NCBI RefSeq assembly: GCF_003063665.1
Contig: NZ_NESF01000005.1
Span: forward strand, 78,939 to 142,938
DNA: 64,000 nt
Reading direction: 5' to 3'
Origin: Limnohabitans sp. Hippo3
GTDB lineage: Bacteria > Pseudomonadota > Gammaproteobacteria > Burkholderiales > Burkholderiaceae_C
The translations under genes were made by a program, and so were the position numbers. Every line of letters starts with the position of its first letter. Position 1 is the first letter of the stretch. Below are positions 55,294-63,944 of the stretch, one piece after another. The notes beneath the pieces are model-generated. The model was not told where the DNA came from. It worked only from the letters and a program-made list of their open reading frames with translations, and did not search any database.

Positions 55294-56175
55294 ATGTCTG
55301 TTGTACTGAACGCCCCCGTGGCCGCACCGTCCCTGCCCAAGCCCCACATCACCCGAGCGCGTGCGCCCCTCACGCGCAGCGTGACCGTGCGCAACGAATT
55401 CGGTGAGGTGTCCGAGACGCAAATCCCGGCCGAGCGGGCGCTCACCATTTACCTCGACAAAAAAGAACTGGTCACGCTGATGACCCTGGGTGCTGAGCCT
55501 GAGTGGCTGGTGCTGGGCTTCTTGCGCAATCAGCGCCTCATTGATTCGGTGGACCAGATCGACTCGATCACGGTGGACTGGACCATTGGCGAAGGCGAAG
55601 TGGGCGAACCCGGGGTGGCCGCTGTCAAAACCCGCGCCAACGCGCAGGTGGTGATCGAGCGCAGCGCCGACCGTGTGGTCACCACCGGCTGTGGTCAAGG
55701 CAGCGTGTTTGGCGACTTGATGGCTCACATTGACGAGATCGTGTTGCCACCCGCCCAGATCACACAAGGCCAGATCTATGGCTTGGTGAACGCCATCCGC
55801 TTGCAGGAAACCACCTACAAATCGTCCGGTTCGGTGCACGGCTGCGCCTTGTTTCAGGGCGACGAAATGCTCATGTTCGTCGAAGACGTGGGACGCCACA
55901 ACGCGGTGGACACCATCGCGGGCTGGATGTGGATGAACGATATCAGTGGCCAGGACAAAGTGTTCTACACCACCGGCCGCTTGACCAGCGAGATGGTCAT
56001 CAAGTCCGCGCAAATGGGCGTGCCCGTGGTGGTGTCACGCAGCGGGATCACGCAAATGGGCCTGGACGTCGCCAAGCGCCTGGGCCTGTGCGCCATCGGC
56101 CGCGCCACCAACAAGCGCTTCCTGTGCTTCAGCGCCCCCGAGCGCCTGGTGTGGCAGCCCGAGCTGGCCCGATAA
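55294..56175 (+). CDS. fdhD: Formate dehydrogenase accessory sulfurtransferase FdhD
   Basis: A 293-residue protein that transfers sulfur from IscS to the molybdenum cofactor of formate dehydrogenases. It has Cys133 in Thr-Thr-Gly-Cys-Gly-Gln-Gly-Ser, then His-x-x-x-x motifs Ser-Val-His-Gly-Cys-Ala and Asp-Val-Gly-Arg-His-Asn-Ala-Val-Asp, typical of FdhD. It starts just after the terminator at 55245-55277, and would serve both formate dehydrogenases of the cluster. Confidence 0.92.
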   Translation: MSVVLNAPVAAPSLPKPHITRARAPLTRSVTVRNEFGEVSETQIPAERALTIYLDKKELVTLMTLGAEPEWLVLGFLRNQRLIDSVDQIDSITVDWTIGEGEVGEPGVAAVKTRANAQVVIERSADRVVTTGCGQGSVFGDLMAHIDEIVLPPAQITQGQIYGLVNAIRLQETTYKSSGSVHGCALFQGDEMLMFVEDVGRHNAVDTIAGWMWMNDISGQDKVFYTTGRLTSEMVIKSAQMGVPVVVSRSGITQMGLDVAKRLGLCAIGRATNKRFLCFSAPERLVWQPELAR

Positions 56176-56177
56176 CC

Positions 56178-56400
56178 CTTCGCGAGCAGGGGCTCGCTCC
56201 CACAGATACCCGGCCCCCTGTCCCTGTGGGAGGCTGTCCTCGCAGCCAATGGTTGATCAGGAGCTCAAACCTTGTGGGAGGTCGCCCCTGCGGCCGAATG
56301 CGTGGGTTGGCACTGGCAAAGATTCGCGAGCAGGGGCTCGCTCCCACAAAAAGCCAGAGGCTCTGTCCCAGTGCGAGGCCATCCCTGCCGCCGAAGGTTT
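56178..56400. repeat. REP array downstream of fdhD / of the RAYT gene
   Basis: At least four REP units: CGCGAGCAGGGGCTCGCTCC at about 56181 and again at about 56325, with facing units GTGGGAGGCTGTCCTCGCAG (about 56227) and GTGGGAGGTCGCCCCTGCGG (about 56274); a degenerate unit near 56370. Alternating orientation, as in REP doublets. Confidence 0.85.
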
Positions 56401-56404
56401 CATA

Positions 56405-56848
56405 TCAAAGCCACATCGCATCCCAGTGCGGGTAATCGCCCACGCGCTTGACCAATCCTGCCCGCAAAGGATTGGCCACGATGTACCTGGCCAAGGCCTG
56501 CAAGTCCTCTTCTTGCCGCATGGCTCGGTCATGAAACCCAGGCTGCCAAACCGTCTGGCCTAATTGACGCGAAACCAGCGATTTCACGCCCTGCACACAC
56601 GTGGACAAATTCACGTGTTCGCCCAGTTGCATCAACCAGTGCAGGTGGTCGGGCATCAGCACATAAGCCCACGTGCGGGCTCTGCCCAAACGGTCTTCGG
56701 CGTGCAAAGTACGGATCAGACAGCGTGCAGCTTGAAACTCCGCAAAAACAGCTTGGCGGTTGAGCGTGACCATTGTCAGCAAATACACTTGGCCCGCTTG
56801 TGAATGACGGCCAATGCGCAAGCGGTGTGACTCGGCTTTTTGTGCCAT
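56405..56848 (-). CDS. REP-associated tyrosine transposase (RAYT, Y1 family)
   Basis: A 147-residue protein of the IS200-like Y1 transposase superfamily. The HUH motif is visible as Met-Pro-Asp-His-Leu-His-Trp-Leu-Met (about 65-73) and the likely catalytic Tyr in Leu-Ala-Arg-Tyr-Ile-Val-Ala-Asn-Pro-Leu (about 121). REP arrays on both sides make this a typical REPtron. RAYTs are single-copy, domesticated enzymes that process REP sequences. Confidence 0.92.
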   Translation of the reverse strand: MAQKAESHRLRIGRHSQAGQVYLLTMVTLNRQAVFAEFQAARCLIRTLHAEDRLGRARTWAYVLMPDHLHWLMQLGEHVNLSTCVQGVKSLVSRQLGQTVWQPGFHDRAMRQEEDLQALARYIVANPLRAGLVKRVGDYPHWDAMWL

Positions 56849-56911
56849 GTTGTGCTCCCTGTGGAGATGCTAGTCACCGCGCCTAGGGCTGGCAAGGCTG
56901 TTTGACCACCC

Positions 56912-57075
56912 TTTCGCGAGCAGGGGCTCGCTCCCACAAAGACCCTGATGCCGCGTCTCTGTAGGAGGCTGCCCCTGCAGCCGAATGTTTGCAGTGGCTT
57001 CGGCGGTCATTCGCGAGCGGGGGCTCGCTCCCACGAAGGCTCAGGTGCTGGGAGGTTGCCCCTGCGGCTGAATGG
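56912..57075. repeat. REP array upstream of the RAYT gene
   Basis: Four units in alternating orientation: CGCGAGCAGGGGCTCGCTCC near 56915, GTAGGAGGCTGCCCCTGCAG near 56961, CGCGAGCGGGGGCTCGCTCC near 57011 and GGGAGGTTGCCCCTGCGGCT near 57050. Small sequence differences show the copies are not freshly made. Confidence 0.85.
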
Positions 57076-57139
57076 TGGAGTGGGCACAAAAAAATGCCTT
57101 GCTCCGCGCCGTGAATGGCTTGTGCGGTAAGGTGGCGGG

Positions 57140-59680
57140 ATGAATCAACAAGGATGGATGCACGGCCTGCGGCTGGGGGGGCGCAATTTGTGGCGCGATT
57201 TGCGTGCGGGCGAGTTGCGGTTGCTGATGTTGTCGGTTGCACTGGCGGTGGCCGCGCTCACGGCGGTGGGCTTTTTGGCCGACCGCATGCAGTCAGGCCT
57301 TTGGCGTGATGCGCGCCAGCTGCTCGGTGGCGATGCGGTGGTGGTCAGCGACCAAAGTACCCCCGCTGCCTTTGTGCAACGGGCCCAAAGCCTGGGCTTG
57401 CAGACCAACACCAATGTGAGCTTTCCCACCATGGCCCGTGCCTTGGCCGAGCAAGGCGGTGCCAGTCGACTGGTCGCCCTCAAGGCGGTGGAGCCCGGGT
57501 ACCCCTTGCGCGGCAAGTTGCTCGTCTTGCCCGATGTGGGCCAACCAAGCGCTTCAGACTTCAAACCCGCCATCCCCCCCGTGGGCGAAGTGTGGGTGGA
57601 CCCCGCGCTGCTCGACAACCTGGGCCTGAAAACCGGGCACATGCTGGGCTTGGGTGAGCGCAGTTTCCGTATCACGGCCGTCATCGAACGCGAACCCGAT
57701 CGGGGCGCAGGCTTCATGACCTTTGCCCCCCGCGTCATGATGAACGCGGCCGATTTGGCATCGACCGGTCTGGTGCAGCCCGCCAGCCGCGTCACTTGGC
57801 GCATGGCGGTGGCGGGCGATGCCGCGGCGGCCGAACGCTTTGTGCAGTGGGCACGGCCTGAGGTGGACAAGCCCCATGTGCGCGGCGTGCAGATCGAGTC
57901 GCTCGACAGCGGGCGCCCCGAAATGCGCCAGACGCTGGACCGCGCCTCCCAGTTTCTGAACCTGGTGGCCTTGCTGGCCGCCTTGCTCTGTGCCGTGGCT
58001 GTGGCCTTGGCCGCCCGCAGTTTCGCCGAGAGGCAGCTCGATGCTTGTGCCTTGCTGCGCGTTTTGGGTCAAAGCCAGCGCACACTCACCTTGAGCTATG
58101 GCCTGGAGTTTTTGGGCGCAGGCCTTTTGGCCAGTGCCGTGGGCGTGCTGGCAGGCTACGCCGTGCACCTGGGCTTTGTGGTTTTGCTGGTGGGGCTGGT
58201 CGATGCACAACTGCCCAACGCCACCGTGCAACCCGCTTTGATGGGCATGGTCATGGGCCTGACCTTGCTGGTGGCTTTTGGCTTGCCCCCCGTGTTGCAG
58301 TTGGCGCAGGTGCCACCTTTGCGTGTCATCCGGCGCGACCTGGGCAGCCTGCAAGTGCGTTCGGGTCTGGTGCTGGCCATGGGCCTGGTGGGCTTTGCTT
58401 TGACGCTGCTCATGGTCAGCCGCAACCTGACTCTGGGCTTGATCACCGTGGGTGGGTTCGCCGTGGCCTTGCTGGTGTTTGCCGGTTTGGCCGCTGCTGC
58501 GTTGTGGTTGCTGCGCCGCGCTGTGCCGGGCGAGCAAGCTCCGCGCTGGTTGCGCCTGGCCACGCGCCAAGTGGCGGCGCGCCCCGTGTTTGCGGTGGTG
58601 CAGGTCAGCGCCTTGTCGGTGGGTTTGTTGGCCTTGGCCCTGTTGGTGCTGCTGCGCACCGACCTGATTGCCAGCTGGCGGCAGGCCACGCCAGCCAATG
58701 CGCCTGACCGATTTGTCATCAATGTGCAGCCCGAGCAAGCCACCGACTTCTTGGCCAGTTTGAACAAAGCCGGGGTGCCATCGCCCGACTGGTTCCCCAT
58801 GATCCGGGGCCGATTGGTGGCCATCAACGGCCGCGAAGTCGGCCCCTCCGACTTTGAAGCGGATCGCGCCAAACGCCTGATCGACCGCGAAATCAACCTG
58901 TCCCATTCGGCCACCTTGCCCGCACACAACCCCCTCACGGCAGGCCGCTGGGTGCCCGAAGAAGCCGATGGTGTGAGCGTGGAGCAAGGCATTGCCGACA
59001 CATTGGGTTTGAAGCTGGGCGATCAACTGCGCTTCGACATCGCAGGCCAGACCCGCGAAGCCCGCATCACCAGCCTGCGCAAAGTGGACTGGACCTCCAT
59101 GCGTGCCAACTTCTTCATGATGTTCCCCGTCTCGCAAATGCCCGATCTGCCCATGACGTACATGGCGGCCTTTCGCTCGCCACCAGGCCCGGCTGGTTTT
59201 GACAATGCGCTGGTCAACCAGTTCCCCAACATCACCAGCGTCGACATGCGCAGCACCCTGGCCCAGGTGCAACGCGTCATGGACCAGGTGATCCGTGCGG
59301 TGGAGTACCTCTTCGCCTTCACACTGGCCGCAGGCCTGATGGTGCTGTTGGCCGCCGTGGGCGCCAGCCGCCAGGCGCGTGAGCGCGAATACGCCATCAT
59401 GCGGTCGCTCGGCGCAGGGCGCACTTTGCTGGCCCAAGTGCAACGCACCGAGTTGCTGGGCCTGGGTTGGCTGGCTGGCTTCATGGCCAGCAGCATGGCT
59501 TTGGTGGTGGGTTGGGCGCTGGCCCGCTTCGCGTTCGAGTTTGCGTGGCAGCCGCCCCTGTGGGCACCTTTGGCGGGCGGCGCTTTGGGGGCCTTGTTGG
59601 CCTGGACAGCCGGCAGCCTCAGCCTGTCCGGCGTGCTGCGCCAACCTGTCATGCAAACCTTAAGACAAGCGGCAGAGTAA
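57140..59680 (+). CDS. FtsX-like ABC-transporter permease (YbbP type)
   Basis: An 846-residue protein with an N-terminal helix (about 28-48), a large extracytoplasmic domain, and FtsX blocks of membrane helices at about 270-440 (two sets) and about 710-840. Family members work with a small ATPase to handle lipoproteins, lipids or peptides. No ATPase gene is adjacent in this window. The gene is likely monocistronic, set apart by REP and other repeats on both sides. Confidence 0.88.
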   Translation: MNQQGWMHGLRLGGRNLWRDLRAGELRLLMLSVALAVAALTAVGFLADRMQSGLWRDARQLLGGDAVVVSDQSTPAAFVQRAQSLGLQTNTNVSFPTMARALAEQGGASRLVALKAVEPGYPLRGKLLVLPDVGQPSASDFKPAIPPVGEVWVDPALLDNLGLKTGHMLGLGERSFRITAVIEREPDRGAGFMTFAPRVMMNAADLASTGLVQPASRVTWRMAVAGDAAAAERFVQWARPEVDKPHVRGVQIESLDSGRPEMRQTLDRASQFLNLVALLAALLCAVAVALAARSFAERQLDACALLRVLGQSQRTLTLSYGLEFLGAGLLASAVGVLAGYAVHLGFVVLLVGLVDAQLPNATVQPALMGMVMGLTLLVAFGLPPVLQLAQVPPLRVIRRDLGSLQVRSGLVLAMGLVGFALTLLMVSRNLTLGLITVGGFAVALLVFAGLAAAALWLLRRAVPGEQAPRWLRLATRQVAARPVFAVVQVSALSVGLLALALLVLLRTDLIASWRQATPANAPDRFVINVQPEQATDFLASLNKAGVPSPDWFPMIRGRLVAINGREVGPSDFEADRAKRLIDREINLSHSATLPAHNPLTAGRWVPEEADGVSVEQGIADTLGLKLGDQLRFDIAGQTREARITSLRKVDWTSMRANFFMMFPVSQMPDLPMTYMAAFRSPPGPAGFDNALVNQFPNITSVDMRSTLAQVQRVMDQVIRAVEYLFAFTLAAGLMVLLAAVGASRQAREREYAIMRSLGAGRTLLAQVQRTELLGLGWLAGFMASSMALVVGWALARFAFEFAWQPPLWAPLAGGALGALLAWTAGSLSLSGVLRQPVMQTLRQAAE

Positions 59681-59685
59681 GTCTT

Positions 59686-59825
59686 GTCACCTCCGACGCC
59701 CTATCTCGTCACCCCGACGCCCTATCTCGTCACCCCGACTGCCCTTTTTCGTCACCCCCGACTTGATCGGGGGTCCATGCCTTCGGCTGCGATGGATACC
59801 CGCCTGCGCGGGTATGACAAAAAAG
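59686..59825. repeat. Tandem 21-22 bp repeats followed by dispersed palindromes
   Basis: Three tandem units of about 21-22 bp (GTCACCCCGACGCCCTATCTC type) at 59686-59750, then a CACCCCCGACTTGATCGGGG unit (about 59753) and an inverted GGATACCCGCCTGCGCGGGT copy (about 59795). First part of a 317-bp gap between genes. Confidence 0.8.
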
Positions 59826-59847
59826 GCGTCAATGCTGCTGTGGGTAA

Positions 59848-59922
59848 AGTGGGAGGCCGCCCCTGCGGCCGAATGCGTGCTGTGGCCAGGCAGATATTCG
59901 CGAGCGGGGGCTCGCTCCACAA
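59848..59922. repeat. REP pair
   Basis: GTGGGAGGCCGCCCCTGCGG at about 59849 facing CGCGAGCGGGGGCTCGCTCC at about 59899. Same family as around the RAYT gene. Confidence 0.85.
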
Positions 59923-59997
59923 AAGATCTCTCGCGTCCGCAATAGATCTCTCTCTCCCACACAAATCGTAATCAGCGCTTCCTGCAAAATACCCACC

Positions 59998-60402
59998 ATG
60001 CAAATCGAAGACAAACCCCCGTTTGATACCCCGTTCGAGTGGATCGGAGGGGAAGCCCGCGTCAAGGCCCTGGCCGAGCGCTTTTATGACCTCATGGACA
60101 TTGAGCCCGGCTACAAAGAACTGCGAGCCGCCCATGGCAGCACCTTGCAAGACGCACGCGACAAACTGTTCTGGTTCTTGTGCGGCTGGCTGGGCGGGCC
60201 GGAGCATTACACCGAGCGCTTTGGCCACCCGCGCCTGCGCATGCGCCATATGCCGTTTTCAATTGGTGTGTTGGAGCGTGACCAATGGCTCGCCTGCATG
60301 GACCAAGCCATGCAGGAAACCCAGGTGGATCCGGTGCTGCGCGAACGCCTGAACGCCAGCTTCTTCAAAACCGCCGACTGGATGCGCAACCGCGGCGTTT
60401 GA
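59998..60402 (+). CDS. Group II truncated haemoglobin
   Basis: A 134-residue haem protein. The end of the fold Leu-Arg-Met-Arg-His-Met-Pro-Phe-Ser-Ile-Gly (proximal His about 82) and Phe-Trp-Phe-Leu-Cys-Gly-Trp-Leu-Gly-Gly-Pro (about 57-67) are typical of group II globins, which bind oxygen or nitric oxide. Flanked by repeats; no other function-linked neighbour. Confidence 0.92.
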   Translation: MQIEDKPPFDTPFEWIGGEARVKALAERFYDLMDIEPGYKELRAAHGSTLQDARDKLFWFLCGWLGGPEHYTERFGHPRLRMRHMPFSIGVLERDQWLACMDQAMQETQVDPVLRERLNASFFKTADWMRNRGV

Positions 60403-60479
60403 TCTTTCGCCACTGCTGATCTCGTGACCGAATTTTTCTGCCGTTCCCGCGCAACTTTTTGTCAATTCATCATTTTTTT

Positions 60480-60613
60480 GTCATTCCCGCGAAGGCGGGA
60501 ATCTATGGTGTTGATGGCATGGATACCCGCCTTCGCGGGTATGACAAAAGGGGATTTGCTGGTGCAACTGGGTCAACAAGAATCATATGAATTCCCGCCT
60601 TCGCAGGAATGAG
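60480..60613. repeat. Dispersed palindromic repeats downstream of the haemoglobin gene
   Basis: GTCATTCCCGCGAAGGCGGG-AATC (about 60480), an inverted copy with GGATACCCGCCTTCGCGGGT (about 60521), and a partial AATTCCCGCCTTCGCAGGAA (about 60591). Two head-to-head copies could form a large cruciform. Rest of the 264-bp gap holds no gene that I can see. Confidence 0.82.
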
Positions 60614-60666
60614 TAGACGGAATGACAAGACCGTGCTCCAACTGAGCACGATAAGACGCAATCAGC

Positions 60667-61305
60667 TCAACTTGCTGGTTTGAGCAACACCAGCAAAGCC
60701 CCAGCACCGCCCTCTGCGGGTTTGGCCTGAACGAAAGCCATGACCTGGTTTTTTTGGATCAGCCAGCTGTGGACTTTGGGTTTGAGCACCGAGGTTTTGC
60801 CCGGCGAACCCAGCCCTTTGCCATGCACCACGCGCAGGCACCGCAGGCCTTGTCGGTGGGCGATGCGGATGAATTCGGCCAGTGCCACACGGGCCTCGTC
60901 GCTGCGCAGGCCGTGCAGATCGATCTCGCGCTGAATGGACCAGCCGCCTTTGCGCAGCTTTTGCGTCACGTCGATGCCGATGCCGGGACGCCGAAAACTC
61001 AGGGCGTCATCCGTGTCGAGCAAAGTACTCACATCAAAACCATCGCTCAAGGCATCGCGCAACACCGCTTCTTCGTCTTTTTTGCGCTGCAAGGCTACAG
61101 GCGCTGGGGCGGGTGGGCTGATGCGGGCTTGGTCGTGCGAGGGCAGTCGCTGGACAACGCCGATCGCACGCACAAACAAATTGGCCTCGGCTTCGCGCTG
61201 GCGTTCAGCGGCAAGTCGAGCGGCCTCTTCGGCCTTGGCTTTTTCATGGGCCTCGGCGAGTTGTTTCTGGACCTTCTTGAGGTCTTGCAGGGCATTGATT
61301 TTCAC
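60667..61305 (-). CDS. Smr-domain protein
   Basis: A 212-residue protein. An N-terminal coiled, Ala/Glu-rich part (about 1-50), a linker, and a C-terminal Smr domain with Glu-Ile-Asp-Leu-His-Gly-Leu (about 128-134) and Val-Val-His-Gly-Lys-Gly (about 163-168). Small Smr proteins are predicted nucleases, some linked to ribosome rescue. The start is GTG 61305 (no ATG fits); upstream codons are degenerate REP sequence and are rejected. Confidence 0.85.
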   Translation of the reverse strand: MKINALQDLKKVQKQLAEAHEKAKAEEAARLAAERQREAEANLFVRAIGVVQRLPSHDQARISPPAPAPVALQRKKDEEAVLRDALSDGFDVSTLLDTDDALSFRRPGIGIDVTQKLRKGGWSIQREIDLHGLRSDEARVALAEFIRIAHRQGLRCLRVVHGKGLGSPGKTSVLKPKVHSWLIQKNQVMAFVQAKPAEGGAGALLVLLKPAS

Positions 61306-61390
61306 CCGCTGATCGTGCCACAAAAAGAGCTGGTCTGGCGAGCGCTGAGCCCGTTCACACCTTTGGCTGCAGAGGCAGCCTCCCACACAT

Positions 61391-62218
61391 TCACCCCGGC
61401 CGCTGTGCCTGCTCGCACTTCACCTGAATCAATTCGCGCTGCCCGTCAGCATCCAGCCGCATCGCGCTCAGGCAGCCGCCCCACACGCAACCCGTGTCCA
61501 GCGCCCACACGTCACGGCGCTTGAGCAAACCCAAAGCCGACCAATGGCCAAAGGCCACTGTCACGTCGGCCGTCTGCCTGCCCGGCACGTCAAACCAGGG
61601 CATGAAACCCGCAGGGGCGGCATCGGCGCCTTCTTTGCTTGCGAACTCCATCTTTCCGGCAGCAGAGCAAAAGCGCAGCCGTGTCAGCGCATTCACGATG
61701 ACCCGCAGACGGTCCACACCCGTCAAATCCTCGCGCCAAGCTGCAGGCTCGTTGCCATACATCTGGTGCAAAAAATCACTCAAATCAGGTCCACGCAAAA
61801 CCGACTCCACCTCGCCCGCCAACGCCAAGGTCTGCGCCACCGTCCACGACGGCAACACGCCCGCATGCACCATCAGCACGCGGTGCTCCCAAATGGCCAT
61901 GCGTTGGTGCCGCAGCCAGTCCAGCAGGGCAGGGCGGTCGACGGCGTGCAAGATGCCGTCCAGCGTGTCCATCGGCTTGAGCCGCCCAGCCCCGGCGGCC
62001 ACGGCCAGCAAATGCAAATCGTGGTTGCCCAACACGCACTGCACAGCGCTGCCCATGGCCATCAAGCGCCGCAGCACCTGTGCTGAGTCCGGCCCCCGAT
62101 TCACCAAGTCGCCCAACACATACAAAGCGTCCCGGCTCGGCGAGAAATCCACCTCATCCAGCAATCGCCCCAAAGGCGCATCGCAACCCTGTACGTCACC
62201 GACCCAATAAACAGACAT
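61391..62218 (-). CDS. apaH: Symmetrical bis(5'-nucleosyl)-tetraphosphatase
   Basis: A 275-residue metallophosphatase that splits Ap4A into two ADP. Motifs: Gly-Asp-Val-Gln-Gly-Cys (about 7-12), Gly-Asp-Leu-Val-Asn-Arg-Gly-Pro (about 36-43), Gly-Asn-His-Asp (about 64-67) and Val-His-Ala-Gly (about 116). The start at ATG 62218 opens with Ser-Val-Tyr-Trp-Val-Gly-Asp, normal for the family. Upstream lies a cluster of repeats; downstream the Smr gene. Confidence 0.94.
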   Translation of the reverse strand: MSVYWVGDVQGCDAPLGRLLDEVDFSPSRDALYVLGDLVNRGPDSAQVLRRLMAMGSAVQCVLGNHDLHLLAVAAGAGRLKPMDTLDGILHAVDRPALLDWLRHQRMAIWEHRVLMVHAGVLPSWTVAQTLALAGEVESVLRGPDLSDFLHQMYGNEPAAWREDLTGVDRLRVIVNALTRLRFCSAAGKMEFASKEGADAAPAGFMPWFDVPGRQTADVTVAFGHWSALGLLKRRDVWALDTGCVWGGCLSAMRLDADGQRELIQVKCEQAQRPG

Positions 62219-62270
62219 AAACACCTTTTTGCCGAATTGTCCCAAATCATTCGTCGTGCACCCAAAAAGC

Positions 62271-62472
62271 CATGGACCTCCGATCGAATCGGTGGTGACA
62301 AATGAGGACTGTCATGCCCACCACCATTTGTCATACCCGCGCACGCGGGTATCCATCGCAGCCGAAGCCAAGGACCTCCGTTCGCGTCGAGGGTGACGAA
62401 TACAGAAGCCATGGCCCCCCAATCGCGTCGGGGGTGACAAATCCATGTCATACCCGCGCATGCGGGTATCCA
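62271..62472. repeat. Cluster of dispersed repeats between apaH and the CorC-like gene
   Basis: Two GTCATACCCGCG-CAYGCGGGTATCCA units (about 62330 and 62447) alternate with units ending GGTGACAAA or GGTGACGAA (about 62271, 62367, 62410). The last unit ends 12 bp before the first ATG of the next gene, so the repeat is close to its ribosome site. Confidence 0.82.
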
Positions 62473-62492
62473 CTCTTGGCACAATGGTGGTT

Positions 62493-63797
62493 ATGGATTT
62501 TTTACTGATTGCTTTCCTCACCCTGCTCAATGGGGTGTTCGCCATGTCGGAGCTGGCGCTGGCCTCCAGCCGCAAGGCCCGGCTGGCCGCCATGGAGGAG
62601 GCGGGTGACAAAGGCGCGCACGCTGCGCTCAAACTGCTCGAGGAACCCACCCAGTTCCTGTCCACCGTGCAAGTGGGCATCACCTCCATCGGGGTGCTCA
62701 ATGGCATCGTGGGTGAGGCGGCGTTCAGTGGTGGGTTGGCTTTGCAGTTGATGCAGTGGGGTCTGACCGAGCCGGTCGCTGCCATCACCGCCACCGCCAT
62801 CGTGGTCACCATCATCACCTTCACCACCATCATCTTTGGCGAGTTGGTGCCTAAGCGCATCGGTCAGCTCTACCCCGAGGCCGTGGCCCGCCTCGTGGCA
62901 CGCCCCATGGCCTGGCTGGCCAAAGCGGCAGGGCCTTTTGTCAAGCTGCTCTCGTTGTCCACCCAAGGCGTGCTCAAGCTCATGCGCATCGACAGCAAAG
63001 GCAACCGCGCTGTGACCGAAGAAGAAATCACGGCCAGCCTGGTCGAAGGCGTGGATGCTGGCTTGATCGAGGAGCACGAACACCAAATGGTGCGCAACGT
63101 GTTCCACCTCGACGACCGCGCACTCACCTCGATGATGACGCCGCGCAGCGACATCCAGTGGCTCGAGGGTAGCCTCACGCCTCAACAGGCCATGGACCGC
63201 ATCAACCAGATGCGTGGCGAAGGCAACCACTCCTGGTACCCCGTGTGTCGCGACGGACTGGGCCACATCATTGGCGTCATCAGCCTGTCGCATTTGCTGG
63301 CGCTGCCGCAGGGCGACGAACGCCCACTCGAAGATCATGCCCAAACCGCCCACTTCGTGCCCGAAACACTGACCGGCATGGAGCTGCTCGAGCAAATGCG
63401 CGACCAATCGAGCCGCATGCTTTTTGTGGTGGACGAATACGGCGAAGTGCAGGGCCTGCTCACCCCACTCGACCTGCTCGAAGCCATCACCGGAGAGCTC
63501 AAGCCCGACACCAACGCCGATGCCTGGGCCACGCAAAATGACGACGGCAGCTGGCTACTCGACGGCATCATGCCCGTCAACGAACTCAAGGCCCGGCTGG
63601 ACATCAAAGAACTGCCCGCCGAAGACAAAAACCGCTACAACACCCTGGCAGGTTTGCTCATGTACGCCCTCGGTCAACTGCCCGCCCAAGGCCAGGTGAT
63701 CGAGTTGGCCGGCTGGCGCTTCCAAGTCGTCGACCTCGAAGGCCGCCGCATTGACAGAGTTTTGGCTACGCAGCAAACGGCTTCGCCTGAGCCGTAA
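62493..63797 (+). CDS. CorC/HlyC-type membrane protein (DUF21-CBS-CorC_HlyC)
   Basis: A 434-residue protein: four-helix DUF21 (CNNM) domain (about 1-175; Leu-Asn-Gly-Val-Phe-Ala-Met-Ser-Glu-Leu and Gly-Glu-Leu-Val-Pro-Lys-Arg), two CBS motifs (about 210-330) and a C-terminal CorC_HlyC domain. Linked to magnesium or other cation export; often mis-named haemolysin. ATG 62493 chosen; an ATG three codons upstream (62484) is also possible. Confidence 0.9.
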   Translation: MDFLLIAFLTLLNGVFAMSELALASSRKARLAAMEEAGDKGAHAALKLLEEPTQFLSTVQVGITSIGVLNGIVGEAAFSGGLALQLMQWGLTEPVAAITATAIVVTIITFTTIIFGELVPKRIGQLYPEAVARLVARPMAWLAKAAGPFVKLLSLSTQGVLKLMRIDSKGNRAVTEEEITASLVEGVDAGLIEEHEHQMVRNVFHLDDRALTSMMTPRSDIQWLEGSLTPQQAMDRINQMRGEGNHSWYPVCRDGLGHIIGVISLSHLLALPQGDERPLEDHAQTAHFVPETLTGMELLEQMRDQSSRMLFVVDEYGEVQGLLTPLDLLEAITGELKPDTNADAWATQNDDGSWLLDGIMPVNELKARLDIKELPAEDKNRYNTLAGLLMYALGQLPAQGQVIELAGWRFQVVDLEGRRIDRVLATQQTASPEP

Positions 63798-63799
63798 CT

Positions 63800-63880
63800 G
63801 TCATACCCGCGCCCACCTCTGTCATACCCCTAACTTTGTCATACCCGCGCCTAACTTTGTCATACCCGCGAATGCGCATA
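63800..63880. repeat. Short tandem array of repeat halves
   Basis: Four starts of GTCATACCC(GCG) at about 63800, 63820, 63838 and 63859, two of them followed by a CTAACTTT linker, with only the last showing a dyad (GCGAATGCGCATATGCGC). A degraded array of the same family. Confidence 0.75.
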
Positions 63881-63894
63881 TGCGCTAACTTAAA

Positions 63895-63911
63895 ATATCA
63901 ATTTGAGATAT
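63895..63911 (+). promoter_or_regulatory. A/T-rich palindrome upstream of the last gene
   Basis: ATATC-N7-GATAT (AATTTGA between), 33 bp upstream of the ATG at 63945, in a locally A/T-rich stretch that differs from the surroundings. Position and shape suit a repressor site or promoter. Regulator unknown. Confidence 0.4.
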
Positions 63912-63944
63912 GCTCTTCTCCATTGCGTATGGAAGGAGAAGGCC

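Noticed and set aside
59686..59750. Tandem 21-22 bp repeats as a CRISPR or origin iteron set
   Set aside because: Only three units with no spacers, no replication gene nearby; better explained as decay of the dispersed GTCACCCCGAC repeat family.
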